DNA of 10,602 bases from Promethearchaeota archaeon. GTDB lineage: Archaea > Asgardarchaeota > Lokiarchaeia > Sigynarchaeales > SOKP01. Made by a program: the position numbers and the translations under genes. The stretch is taken from positions 1 through 10,602 of the forward strand of contig JAUXAJ010000182.1 in NCBI GenBank assembly GCA_030620005.1, written 5' to 3'. Positions 1 through 6,320 of this stretch are shown here, one piece after another; within the stretch, counting starts at the first letter, position 1, and each line of letters begins with the position of its first letter. The notes below the pieces were generated by a model. The model was given only the letters and a program-made list of their open reading frames with translations. It was not told where the DNA came from and did not search any database.

Positions 1-122
1 ATCTGAATAGTTTTGCGTATAATTTCACTCTGTTTTAAATTATTTAATTCTATCCTTTGATTTCTTATTTCTTTTATATTTCATAAGAATTTTTTCAATT
101 TCTAATTCAGCTTCTGAAAAAA
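1..122 (-). pseudogene. Possible frameshifted coiled-coil fragment at window edge
   Basis: Immediately downstream of the PIN gene, two minus-strand frames read like coding sequence but neither has a usable start. One frame (about 135 down to a stop at 40-42) contains FSEAELEIEKILMKYK. The adjacent frame is open from 80 to the window edge and contains IELNNLKQSEIIRKTIQ. Joined by a frameshift near 60-80 they would form a charged amphipathic helix typical of a coiled coil. The Glu/Gln/Arg-rich composition differs from the Lys/Asn/Phe bias expected of random AT-rich DNA. It could be a decayed gene, the tail of a broken gene continuing to the left, or chance. Confidence 0.25.
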
Positions 123-530
123 TTAAAAATTCATTTTATATTTTTCTATCAATTGTCTTGAAGTTATGATTTCAGTATTTATAACTTGTTTTAGCGTTAA
201 TAAATCTTTATCTCCAGTAATTAAATAGTTACATTTTGCAACTAAAGAACTTTTTAAAATATTTGTATCTTTTTCATCCCTTACTATAAGGTTTAAATTA
301 TAATTAGGAGGAATTAATTTATATTCGAGCATTATTTTTGCAATATATTCGTTTACGCTTTTTTCTTCAACATTAAATTTTTTTCTTAGAACAGATTGTA
401 TTTCATCACAAACTTGTTGGGAAGTAAAAAGCTTAATATTTTTAGAACGGTGATAAACAATTTTTCTTTTATTACCATTAAAGAAATAAGCGGAAATAAA
501 AATGTTTATATCGATAAAGATTTTAATCAT
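123..530 (-). CDS. PIN-domain toxin (putative ribonuclease), COG1569-like
   Basis: A 135-residue PIN-domain protein, the predicted Mg-dependent endoribonuclease toxin of a type II toxin-antitoxin pair. The N-terminus MIKIFIDINIFISAYFF matches the strand carrying the first acidic residue (D7, with N9). E43 in CDEI, D88 in RDEKDTNIL, and D107/D109 in YLITGDKDLL supply the rest of the acidic pocket. The last motif is typical of the family annotated as putative toxin component, PIN family. I start it at 530 because the upstream antitoxin stop overlaps this ATG as TAATG, so translation is probably coupled; an ATG eight codons further upstream would lie inside the antitoxin gene. Length is normal for the family. 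The RNA target cannot be inferred. Confidence 0.88.
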   Translation of the reverse strand: MIKIFIDINIFISAYFFNGNKRKIVYHRSKNIKLFTSQQVCDEIQSVLRKKFNVEEKSVNEYIAKIMLEYKLIPPNYNLNLIVRDEKDTNILKSSLVAKCNYLITGDKDLLTLKQVINTEIITSRQLIEKYKMNF

Positions 531-778
531 TAACCATGTCTCGTTTTCTTGCAAGCTTTTAAAATATCATCTAAAGTAATGTTTTTTTCTTTAGCAATTC
601 TTTCACCTTCTAAAAAAATACTTTTCCAACTTGGGAGGTTAACTTTTTTAATAAGAATGAAATCTTTTTCAACTGTAACTGCTAAGTAATCATCCTGATT
701 TATGCGTAAGTTTTTGCGTATCTCATTAGGAATTGTAATTTGTCCTTTTTTATTAATTTTAGAAATTCTTACTTTCAT
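530..778 (-). CDS. AbrB/MazE-family antitoxin (SpoVT-AbrB domain)
   Basis: An 82-residue protein. Residues 1-45 form a swapped-hairpin AbrB domain with the signature KINKKGQITIPNEIRKNL, followed by the strand region DDYLAVTVEKDFILIKK. Residues 48-82 form a charged helical tail (ILEGERIAKEKN, then LDDILKACKK) of the kind that wraps around and inhibits the partner toxin. The gene precedes and overlaps the PIN toxin by one base (TAATG), the usual antitoxin-first order. Such proteins usually bind their own promoter as dimers and repress the operon together with the toxin. Two copies of TTTTAAATA upstream are candidate promoter or operator elements. Assignment to a VapB/MazE-like antitoxin is secure at family level. 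Confidence 0.9.
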   Translation of the reverse strand: MKVRISKINKKGQITIPNEIRKNLRINQDDYLAVTVEKDFILIKKVNLPSWKSIFLEGERIAKEKNITLDDILKACKKTRHG

Positions 779-791
779 AATTCTTTTTCAC

Positions 792-845
792 TATTTAAAA
801 GTAATACTTTCTTACTAATAATTTTTTTAATTGTATTATTTAAAA
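792..845 (-). promoter_or_regulatory. Candidate TATA box/operator region of the toxin-antitoxin operon
   Basis: Reading the minus strand, TTTTAAATA occurs twice upstream of the antitoxin ATG, near 836-845 and 792-800. The distal copy, about 60 bases before the start, is placed well for an archaeal TATA box with a leader of about 35 bases. The proximal copy is too close to the start codon to serve as a TATA box with normal spacing, so it may be an operator half or chance. No start site is shown by the sequence itself. Confidence 0.3.
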
Positions 846-857
846 TGGAAAAGAAAT

Positions 858-882
858 CCACCTATCTTTATTTAGGAAGTGG
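858..882 (-). terminator. Possible terminator hairpin downstream of GH4 gene
   Basis: CCA-CCTA (858-864) can pair with TAGG-AAG-TGG (873-882), leaving a three-base bulge and an eight-base loop. On the minus strand it lies about 90 bases past the GH4 stop and is followed by a T-rich stretch, so it could end the GH4 transcript before the toxin-antitoxin promoter. The stem is short and bulged, so this is weak. Confidence 0.25.
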
Positions 883-967
883 TTAAGAAAGAGAAATCAC
901 TAAATCATCGCACTCTAATGTCTTATATCTATTGAAACCTTATTGCATTACATAAAAGAGGTAAGAA

Positions 968-2272
968 TTACTCTAATTTAATGTGATCAGCTTGCATTTG
1001 TAATAGTTGATCTAAAATGCGTTTAGCTTGCCAATGGGTTTCTACAACAGGATCGGCAAGGAGAGCTTGTAGTGCAAGATCTTTTGATCTCGTTAATACA
1101 GCTTCTACCACTAGATCTTGAACAGAATATTGATTTCTCAGAAGAGCTGCGATCCCTTTCGGATATTCTCCTAGTTTGATTCCATTTACTCCATTCTTAT
1201 TAATTATTGCAGGACATTCCACCACGGAATCTCTAGGGAGATTCGTAAATATTCCTTCATTCGGAATATTTACAGAGTGCTCCACGTGATTTGAATCAGT
1301 TATGATTCCTTCAATTATAGGAATAGCACGCTCATCATCAGGTTTAATTATTTTATGCCCTCTTCCTTTTTCTATAAGTTGTTTCAGTTTAATGAAACGA
1401 TATTTAGTAATAACTCTTCCATGGGAGCTCCAAAATTTTCGTATAGTTGGAATGTCAGATTTTTCCCATGCCCAGTGCATGTACTCGCCATAATGACTGT
1501 CAGTAGTATAAGGACAATATCCATACGTTTTCAAAATAAAACTAATGAGTTTAAATCCATCATAAGATTTCAGATTTGCTAAGAATTCTGGACCTTTCTT
1601 ACGAAGGTCTGGATATGCGTTTTTGCCCGTGTCTCTGTATTTTATATCCAAAAAAACCCCGAAATGATTTAAGCCTCCCGCCTTAATTTCTAGATTAGAT
1701 ATATCTGTTTTTAGAATTCTACTCAATATAGGCAAAAAATGAAAGTATTCGTGACAGAGGCCCACAACCTTAAGATTGGGATGCTTTCTTTTTATTGCTA
1801 GGCAAATTCTACTCATGGGATTTGAATAATTAATAAAAAGAGCTTTAGGACAAATCTTTTCGATATCGTCGCAAATCTCCAGAATTGGAGGTATGACTCG
1901 CAGACTATGAAATAAACCTCCCGGACCACCATTTTCCCCCGAAACTTGTTTATTACCGAACTCTTGAGGAACTCTAAAATCTAAATCTAATAATGGGTAT
2001 CGAGGGCCGACTTCTATAGAATTTATGATGAATGTAGCATTTTTCAGCGCATCGGGTCTATTAATCGTGTGTTCTAATTCAAAATTTAATTTTTTTTTAT
2101 CTATTGCCGCTTGGCACGCTTTATTCGTTAAACCTAAAGTTTCAGCATTAATATCATGGAGACAAATTGTAGCTCCTTCTAAAGCTTCACAAGCAAATAT
2201 ATTTCCAACAGATGCTATTCCAAATGACAGAGATCCCGCTCCTATTATCACTATTTTTTCTTTTCTTACCAA
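968..2272 (-). CDS. Glycoside hydrolase family 4 (NAD/Mn-dependent alpha-glycosidase)
   Basis: A 434-residue GH4 enzyme. The family cleaves glycosides by a redox-elimination route using NAD(H) and a divalent metal rather than classical acid/base hydrolysis. Residues 7-17 (IVIIGAGSLSF) form the Rossmann nucleotide-binding turn, with D40 at the end of the second strand. NYSNPM (148-153), CHE (173-175) with C173 and H174 as metal-site residues, and GGLNH (199-203) with H203 follow in the expected order. DSHYGEY (258-264) is the conserved C-terminal-half motif. The CHE motif resembles the CHEV subgroup associated with alpha-glucosidases, but CHEY is not an exact match, so the sugar is uncertain (alpha-glucoside, galactoside or uronide). 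The start is TTG: no in-frame ATG lies close upstream, and GGAG sits about 11 bases before it. No signal peptide is seen, so it is cytoplasmic. It stands alone and diverges from the flavoprotein gene. Confidence 0.9.
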   Translation of the reverse strand: MVRKEKIVIIGAGSLSFGIASVGNIFACEALEGATICLHDINAETLGLTNKACQAAIDKKKLNFELEHTINRPDALKNATFIINSIEVGPRYPLLDLDFRVPQEFGNKQVSGENGGPGGLFHSLRVIPPILEICDDIEKICPKALFINYSNPMSRICLAIKRKHPNLKVVGLCHEYFHFLPILSRILKTDISNLEIKAGGLNHFGVFLDIKYRDTGKNAYPDLRKKGPEFLANLKSYDGFKLISFILKTYGYCPYTTDSHYGEYMHWAWEKSDIPTIRKFWSSHGRVITKYRFIKLKQLIEKGRGHKIIKPDDERAIPIIEGIITDSNHVEHSVNIPNEGIFTNLPRDSVVECPAIINKNGVNGIKLGEYPKGIAALLRNQYSVQDLVVEAVLTRSKDLALQALLADPVVETHWQAKRILDQLLQMQADHIKLE

Positions 2273-2325
2273 ATGTAATCTTTCTCCATTTTTACTTAAT
2301 TTTATTCAAATTATTTTCTAAAATC

Positions 2326-2333
2326 TATAAAAA
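2326..2333 (-). promoter_or_regulatory. Candidate TATA box for GH4 gene
   Basis: On the minus strand TTTTTATA lies about 55 bases upstream of the TTG start, leaving room for a leader of roughly 25-30 bases. It is the best TATA-like element in the divergent intergenic region for this gene. Confidence 0.35.
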
Positions 2334-2390
2334 GTTATAAAATTTTATAAAATGCTAATAGTTATTCATATAATTTATTAGAAAATATAA

Positions 2391-2398
2391 TTTAAAAA
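2391..2398 (+). promoter_or_regulatory. Candidate TATA box for flavoprotein gene
   Basis: TTTAAAAA lies about 38 bases before the ATG at 2436, which would put transcription start near 2420 and leave a short leader containing AAAAAGG as a weak ribosome binding site. The region is so AT-rich that other elements could serve instead. Confidence 0.3.
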
Positions 2399-2435
2399 GT
2401 ATTATTGAGAAAAAAAAAATAAAAAGGTTTGAACG

Positions 2436-3011
2436 ATGAAAGTTGTTGTTTTTAACGGAAGTCCAAGGAAAGAAGGCAATACACATCTATGTTTGAATAT
2501 TGTAATAGATGAATTAAAGGCCGCTGGAATTGAAGTTGAATATATTTGGATGGGAATGGACAATATCCAAGGATGTATCTCTTGTTATAGCTGCGCACAA
2601 AATCGAGATAAGAAGTGTGCTGTCAAAGCTGATAAATTGAACGAATACCTCGAGAAAATGCTTGAAGCAGACGGTATAATATTGGGGTCGCCAACATATT
2701 TTGCAGACACTTCGACCAGAATGAAAGCATTAATTGAAAGAGCAGGTTTAGTGAGTAAAATTAATGGAGATCTCCTAAAACATAAAGTAGGTGCTACTAT
2801 AGTAGCTGTAAGGCGAGCAGGAGCTACTCATGTTTTTTCGAACATGAATTATTTTTTCTTGATCAATCAAATGTTTGTTGTCGGTTCAAGTTATTGGAAT
2901 TTGGGTGTTGGATTACATCCTGGCGACGTAAAAAAAGACGAGGAAGGTGTTTCAACCTTTCAAAATTTAGGAAAAAATTTTGCTTTCCTGCTTCAAAAGC
3001 TTCATTCTTAA
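2436..3011 (+). CDS. Isf-like iron-sulfur flavoprotein / NADPH-dependent FMN reductase family
   Basis: A 191-residue flavodoxin-fold protein. GSPRKEGNT (8-16) is the FMN-phosphate loop, and GSPTYFADTSTRMKALIER (84-102) is the conserved second flavin/dimer segment of the family. Between them C47, C50, C53 and C61 form the pattern C-x2-C-x2-C-x7-C. This matches the compact cysteine motif of archaeal iron-sulfur flavoproteins (Isf), which carry a 4Fe-4S cluster next to FMN. Isf proteins act as cytoplasmic electron carriers or O2/H2O2 reductases in anaerobes; the specific role here is unknown. An AAGG about 8 bases upstream supports the ATG. It is a single gene, divergent from GH4 and convergent with the membrane-protein gene. 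Simple NADPH-FMN reductases lack the four-cysteine motif, so Isf-like is the better label. Confidence 0.85.
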   Translation: MKVVVFNGSPRKEGNTHLCLNIVIDELKAAGIEVEYIWMGMDNIQGCISCYSCAQNRDKKCAVKADKLNEYLEKMLEADGIILGSPTYFADTSTRMKALIERAGLVSKINGDLLKHKVGATIVAVRRAGATHVFSNMNYFFLINQMFVVGSSYWNLGVGLHPGDVKKDEEGVSTFQNLGKNFAFLLQKLHS

Positions 3012-3017
3012 CATGTA

Positions 3018-3056
3018 TCCCTTTTTTTTCTTTTTTGGGACTGTTTTATTTTTGAG
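3018..3056 (+). terminator. T-tract terminator after flavoprotein gene
   Basis: Seven bases past the stop, a run of almost only T (3022-3036) is flanked by TCCC (3018-3021) and GGGA (3037-3040), followed by a second T-rich run. Archaeal RNA polymerase terminates at such U-tracts. The flanking four-base inverted repeat may be incidental. Confidence 0.5.
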
Positions 3057-3099
3057 TTTATTTTATAGGATTGTTATATAGAGAGGATTATTAAAATAA

Positions 3100-3124
3100 G
3101 ATAAAAAAATTTTTAAAAAATAGA
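3100..3124 (-). terminator. Possible T-tract terminator after membrane-protein gene
   Basis: On the minus strand, about 60 bases after the stop at 3183, two T-runs separated by an A-run form a self-complementary AT stretch. This is compatible with archaeal U-tract termination. The rest of 3012-3182 shows nothing else recognisable. Confidence 0.25.
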
Positions 3125-3182
3125 CATCTGTCCTTTATTGCTTCAAAACTTTAATAGTAAGTCATGGATTGCATGATATGAT

Positions 3183-4274
3183 TTATTCGTCGAGTTCTTT
3201 CTTGAATAAGGCTTTTATATCGTTTTGACATAAATAATAAAAAATTACTAAAGGATAAATGAAAATTGTCGTTACTGCGCAAGCAAACATCATGATATTT
3301 CGACACGCATTGATCTTTAAAAATAAACCTATTGCTCCAACCATCATTAATCCCCCTACAATTAAGATAACAAATCCAAGAAGTACAAACAACCCTTCGT
3401 TTAGGTCCAGAAAATTTTCCGTAGGTGAACTCATGAAAATAAGAATGCCAAGCGCCAGAAAAACAACTGAAACTACTATTGAAGTTATGCCTACTAACTT
3501 TATTCCAAGCTTAGCGTCAATTCGGGCAGATTCTGGAGCGGATGTAGGGTTTTTCTTCACATCCTTCTCAACGTGGAATAATAAAATTATTGGCAAAAGA
3601 ATGAATACAGTTGCTAAAATAACCACAGCAACGCCGTATTCTTCACCGATTATTTTATCTCCAAATGTGAAGGCAAGTAAGAGAGTAAGTCCACTAATTA
3701 TCGCATATATTATTAGAACGTCTTTATACTCTTGTTCCACGATATACACGGCTAATAGAACAACTATAAACATTATTATGAAAGGTAATATTTGCAAAGC
3801 CCCTACTTCTACTCCATATGAGGCAATATGGTATAAATCTCCAAGATGAGGTTGCAATACATTATCCAATAATTTAATGGTGGAGTCATGAGTGTCATGC
3901 CTAAATATAGCGTCGGCAATAGTATGAAGTAGTCCGCCTGATACACACAATAAATAAGAGTTTTTCCAGTTTAATTCCCTCCGACCATCATCTACTATCT
4001 CAAAAAAGTGTTTTGTTCGTTTAATTGAAAATCGAGAAAAATATGAAAAAAATAATGCTAGTGGAATAGCCCAAATCAAGAAAGGGATAAACCAATGAAA
4101 GTCAATGCCGGTTAAATCTTCAAGAAACCCGTATGCTTGAGCAGAGTCAGGCCCAATCCAATTATTTATTAAGAATATAGCTGCAACCTTTTTATTAAAT
4201 TCTCCATCAGTATAATAAATTATAGGAATAAGGATAGCAAGACTTATTATGATATGACCTAACCCAGTTGGCAT
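3183..4274 (-). CDS. Polytopic membrane protein with His/Asp motifs, YdjM-like hydrolase possible
   Basis: A 363-residue integral membrane protein. Hydrophobic segments lie near 6-21, 62-80, 105-120, 160-178, 184-204, 214-234, 258-282, 294-320 and 326-348, giving eight to nine likely helices. The N-terminal half carries polar motifs at membrane edges: GLGH (H7), GPDS (D43), HW (60-61), GGLLHTIADAIFRHD (113-127) and PHLGDLYH (142-149). GPD followed later by G-x2-H-x3-D recalls the LPDiDH and GylsHlllD motifs of YdjM/DUF457 membrane-bound metal-dependent hydrolases, but several family residues are absent, so this is only a hint. Residues 160-363 look like a plain helical bundle with no motif. 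The ATG at 4274 begins directly with the first helix. It is a single gene whose neighbours give no functional clue. Confidence 0.65.
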   Translation of the reverse strand: MPTGLGHIIISLAILIPIIYYTDGEFNKKVAAIFLINNWIGPDSAQAYGFLEDLTGIDFHWFIPFLIWAIPLALFFSYFSRFSIKRTKHFFEIVDDGRRELNWKNSYLLCVSGGLLHTIADAIFRHDTHDSTIKLLDNVLQPHLGDLYHIASYGVEVGALQILPFIIMFIVVLLAVYIVEQEYKDVLIIYAIISGLTLLLAFTFGDKIIGEEYGVAVVILATVFILLPIILLFHVEKDVKKNPTSAPESARIDAKLGIKLVGITSIVVSVVFLALGILIFMSSPTENFLDLNEGLFVLLGFVILIVGGLMMVGAIGLFLKINACRNIMMFACAVTTIFIYPLVIFYYLCQNDIKALFKKELDE

Positions 4275-4352
4275 TTTACATCATTCAATTTTTTTATAAT
4301 AAACACTTAAATTTTATTTTTACTGATTTATTTAATTTATTAAAAATTATAG

Positions 4353-4457
4353 AAGCATGTCGTACAAGATTTTGTTCCTGAAAGTTGGACTGATGAGGAA
4401 ATAATTTTACTCATGAACATTCGATCTGGAATTCATTTCAATGAAAAGTTGCTCTAA
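4353..4457 (+). pseudogene. Myb/SANT-like HTH fragment, apparently decayed
   Basis: In the 311-base gap before the permease, one plus-strand frame is open for 34 codons between a TAG (4350-4352) and a TAA (4455-4457). It contains ESWTDEEIILLMNIRSG followed by a short tail ending in KLL. The spacing W-x2-E-E-x3-L fits the first helix of Myb/SANT-type DNA-binding domains. No start codon exists in this frame. An ATG at 4357 in another frame soon hits a stop, so a frameshift or truncation is likely. The remaining gap is AT-rich and shows nothing else. Chance cannot be excluded at this length. Confidence 0.3.
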
Positions 4458-4585
4458 AATGTTTTTTAACCATTTAATTAGAAATTAAATTATAGATTAT
4501 TAAGGGAATATTTATTTCAAGAAGATTCATTTAATAATTTGATATTTTTTAGAATAATAATTATAATTAAAAGGTCTTGGATGAT

Positions 4586-5947
4586 ATGGCTTTATTTTTA
4601 CAGATTTTTGTCATTGGATGTTTCATTGTTGTAGTAATCGCGCTATTCCGTGAAAAGACGGATTTTTTAACATACAGTATAGCAGCAATGTTTACTGCAG
4701 TGATCGCTACCTTCATTTTCTTACCCGAAGAAATAAATATTGAAAACATCGTCTTAGCAATAGAGTGGGAAATCGTGTTTTTTTTAATCTCGCTTTTCAC
4801 GATTGTAGAAGTTTTAGAAGACAAGCGAATATTTGAAGAAATTTCGTTAAGAATTACAAACAAATTTCAGACAAATACGAGAAAGTTCTTCTGGGTGATG
4901 TGTTTAGTCTCAACCCTGTTTGCTGCTGTAATTGAAGATATTTCCGTTGCCGTGATTTTCATTCCAATGATCATAAAAACTGCGGATAGGATGCGCATTA
5001 ATCCCGCTCCAATCTTAATTGGTTTATCCGTGTGTATTAATATTGCATCTACTTTAACTCCTTTTGGATCATCGGAAAACATTTTAATAGCGGCCAAATT
5101 TAATCTCACATCTTTATGGTTTTTAGTTAACTTAGGGATTTATTTCATAGTTACTTTACTTTTAACATTGTTTTTATTGGATCGTTTCGTCCTTAAAAAA
5201 AGCTTAAGCGATATATGGTGCATTCATTGCCAAGAATTTACTGAACCACTTGATCAAGAGCACATAGAGCAACATGAACTAGTGATAATGGCAGATCGCG
5301 TGGATAAAAAAGTATTTAACAAGAATTTAATAGCGTTAACAGTTTTTGTTATTTTCATGTTTTTTATACCAAATATTTTATTTGTTGGCATATTAGGTGC
5401 TCTCATTTTTGTTTTGATTAATCCTCGAGTTGATAAAGAAGGAAAAAAGCGTCCAGATATCTCTTTTTATTTATCTAAAGTAGATTACAGACTTGTATAT
5501 TTCTTTATTTGTTTATTTGTATTAGTTTTCTGCATGGAAGTTAATGGTACTATTGGAGCAATTGAGGAGTTAGTCCTGAACCTGTCAACGGAGAATTTAT
5601 TTTTAATATGTATCTTTGTTCTGATTACAACTTCATTACTCTCAGGTCTTCTTGATAATGTCCCGGTAACGGTTTTATTCATTCCAGTTATTGGAGTACT
5701 CATCAGTGAAGCAGGTCTAGCAGCTACACCTTTATTAATTGCCTTCATATTAGGAATAAACTTGGGAGGGAATTTTTTACCACAAGGTGCCGCTTGCGAC
5801 ATGATGACACTTGAATTTGCAAAAAAAAATTCTATTACTGATTTAAATTACAAAAGACTATTAAAAGTTGGAGGTCTTTTTGCTTTACTTCACATTTTTT
5901 TAGGAATAATGTATTTAGCATTCTTCATATTCATAATTCAATTATAA
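4586..5947 (+). CDS. ArsB/NhaD/SLC13 (ion transporter superfamily) permease
   Basis: A polytopic inner-membrane transporter of 453 residues, with two repeated halves of the citrate/arsenite/Na+-H+ antiporter superfamily. First half: EWEIVFFLISLFTIVEVLED near 60-79, then the re-entrant region FAAVIEDISVAVIFIP (112-127) and LTPFGSSENILIAA (157-170). Second half: LLSGLLDNVPVTVLFIP (351-367) and GINLGGNFLPQGAACDM (390-406). These hairpin motifs line the substrate site in the family. A central cytoplasmic loop carries WCIHCQEF and two more histidines (see findings). I start at the ATG at 4586, because AAGGT at 4571-4575 sits about 10 bases upstream. A TTG at 4577 would leave only one base to that site and add three residues. 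Substrate is not decidable: Na+, arsenite and dicarboxylates all occur in the family. It is a single gene. Confidence 0.85.
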   Translation: MALFLQIFVIGCFIVVVIALFREKTDFLTYSIAAMFTAVIATFIFLPEEINIENIVLAIEWEIVFFLISLFTIVEVLEDKRIFEEISLRITNKFQTNTRKFFWVMCLVSTLFAAVIEDISVAVIFIPMIIKTADRMRINPAPILIGLSVCINIASTLTPFGSSENILIAAKFNLTSLWFLVNLGIYFIVTLLLTLFLLDRFVLKKSLSDIWCIHCQEFTEPLDQEHIEQHELVIMADRVDKKVFNKNLIALTVFVIFMFFIPNILFVGILGALIFVLINPRVDKEGKKRPDISFYLSKVDYRLVYFFICLFVLVFCMEVNGTIGAIEELVLNLSTENLFLICIFVLITTSLLSGLLDNVPVTVLFIPVIGVLISEAGLAATPLLIAFILGINLGGNFLPQGAACDMMTLEFAKKNSITDLNYKRLLKVGGLFALLHIFLGIMYLAFFIFIIQL

Positions 5948-5994
5948 GCAATCAATTATAGCCAATGAAAAAGACATTCCAACTAAAGATATAA

Positions 5995-6155
5995 TTAAAC
6001 TTTTAACCCGAGTAAAAGTTTTCCGCAAACGAGATTAAGCCAGGTTCTAATAATTTCAATTCTTTCTTTTTCTGGTTGCTCAATTGACATCTGCAGAATC
6101 AAGCGATTGATTGATACGATAATTCTATATCTGGATTGTCTCTGTCCGCCTTCAT
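5995..6155 (-). pseudogene. Small minus-strand gene broken by loss of one ATCA repeat
   Basis: The 373-base gap after the permease contains a coding-like minus-strand stretch. ATG at 6153-6155 reads MKADRDNPDIELSYQSIA and stops at 6099. The adjacent frame continues INRLILQMSIEQPEKERIE and then EIIRTWLNLVCGKLLLGLKV to a stop at 5995-5997. The two join at a tandem tetranucleotide run (ATCAATCA). Adding one ATCA unit would give a continuous helical protein of about 54 residues through YQSINRLILQ. I see no ribosome binding site and do not recognise the family. It may be a decayed gene, a slippage-switched gene or a sequencing error. The intact downstream part alone (ATG at 6090) would encode 31 residues. 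Confidence 0.35.
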
Positions 6156-6161
6156 TTGAAT

Positions 6162-6193
6162 TTAATTTCCAACTTCATTAATTTCCAACTTAA
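6162..6193 (+). repeat. Tandem 16-bp repeat, two copies
   Basis: Units 6162-6177 and 6178-6193 share a perfect 14-base core, TTAATTTCCAACTT. It lies directly before the 30-bp tandem repeat and upstream of the HEAT-like gene. Confidence 0.7.
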
Positions 6194-6250
6194 CTAATTT
6201 AAATTTTCAAAGGATGCAATTTACTAATTTAGATTTTCAAAGGATACGAT
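6191..6250 (+). repeat. Tandem 30-bp repeat, two copies
   Basis: Units 6191-6220 and 6221-6250 differ at 4 of 30 positions and share the core CTAATTT and ATTTTCAAAGGAT. The array ends about 70 bases before the HEAT-like gene. It may be replication slippage or a duplicated regulator site; no function is shown. The remaining bases up to 6320 are A-rich promoter-like DNA. Confidence 0.75.
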
Positions 6251-6320
6251 ATTAATAGAAAAAAAAAATGATAATATGAAAAATAATTTACTATATTAAA
6301 TTTAATAATTTAGAATAAGG

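Noticed and set aside
531..554. Longer N-terminus for the PIN toxin (extra eight residues)
   Set aside because: It would lie inside the antitoxin gene; the TAATG overlap and the PIN consensus start both support position 530.
3259..3849. Long plus-strand open frame (196 codons) opposite the membrane-protein gene
   Set aside because: It is antisense to a convincing membrane protein; its translation is rich in Thr, Ile, Asn and Pro without any motif, as expected of a shadow frame.
4357..4368. ATGTCGTACAAG shared with the start of the HEAT-like gene (6321-6332)
   Set aside because: A single 12-base match in a window of this size is expected by chance and the flanks do not match.
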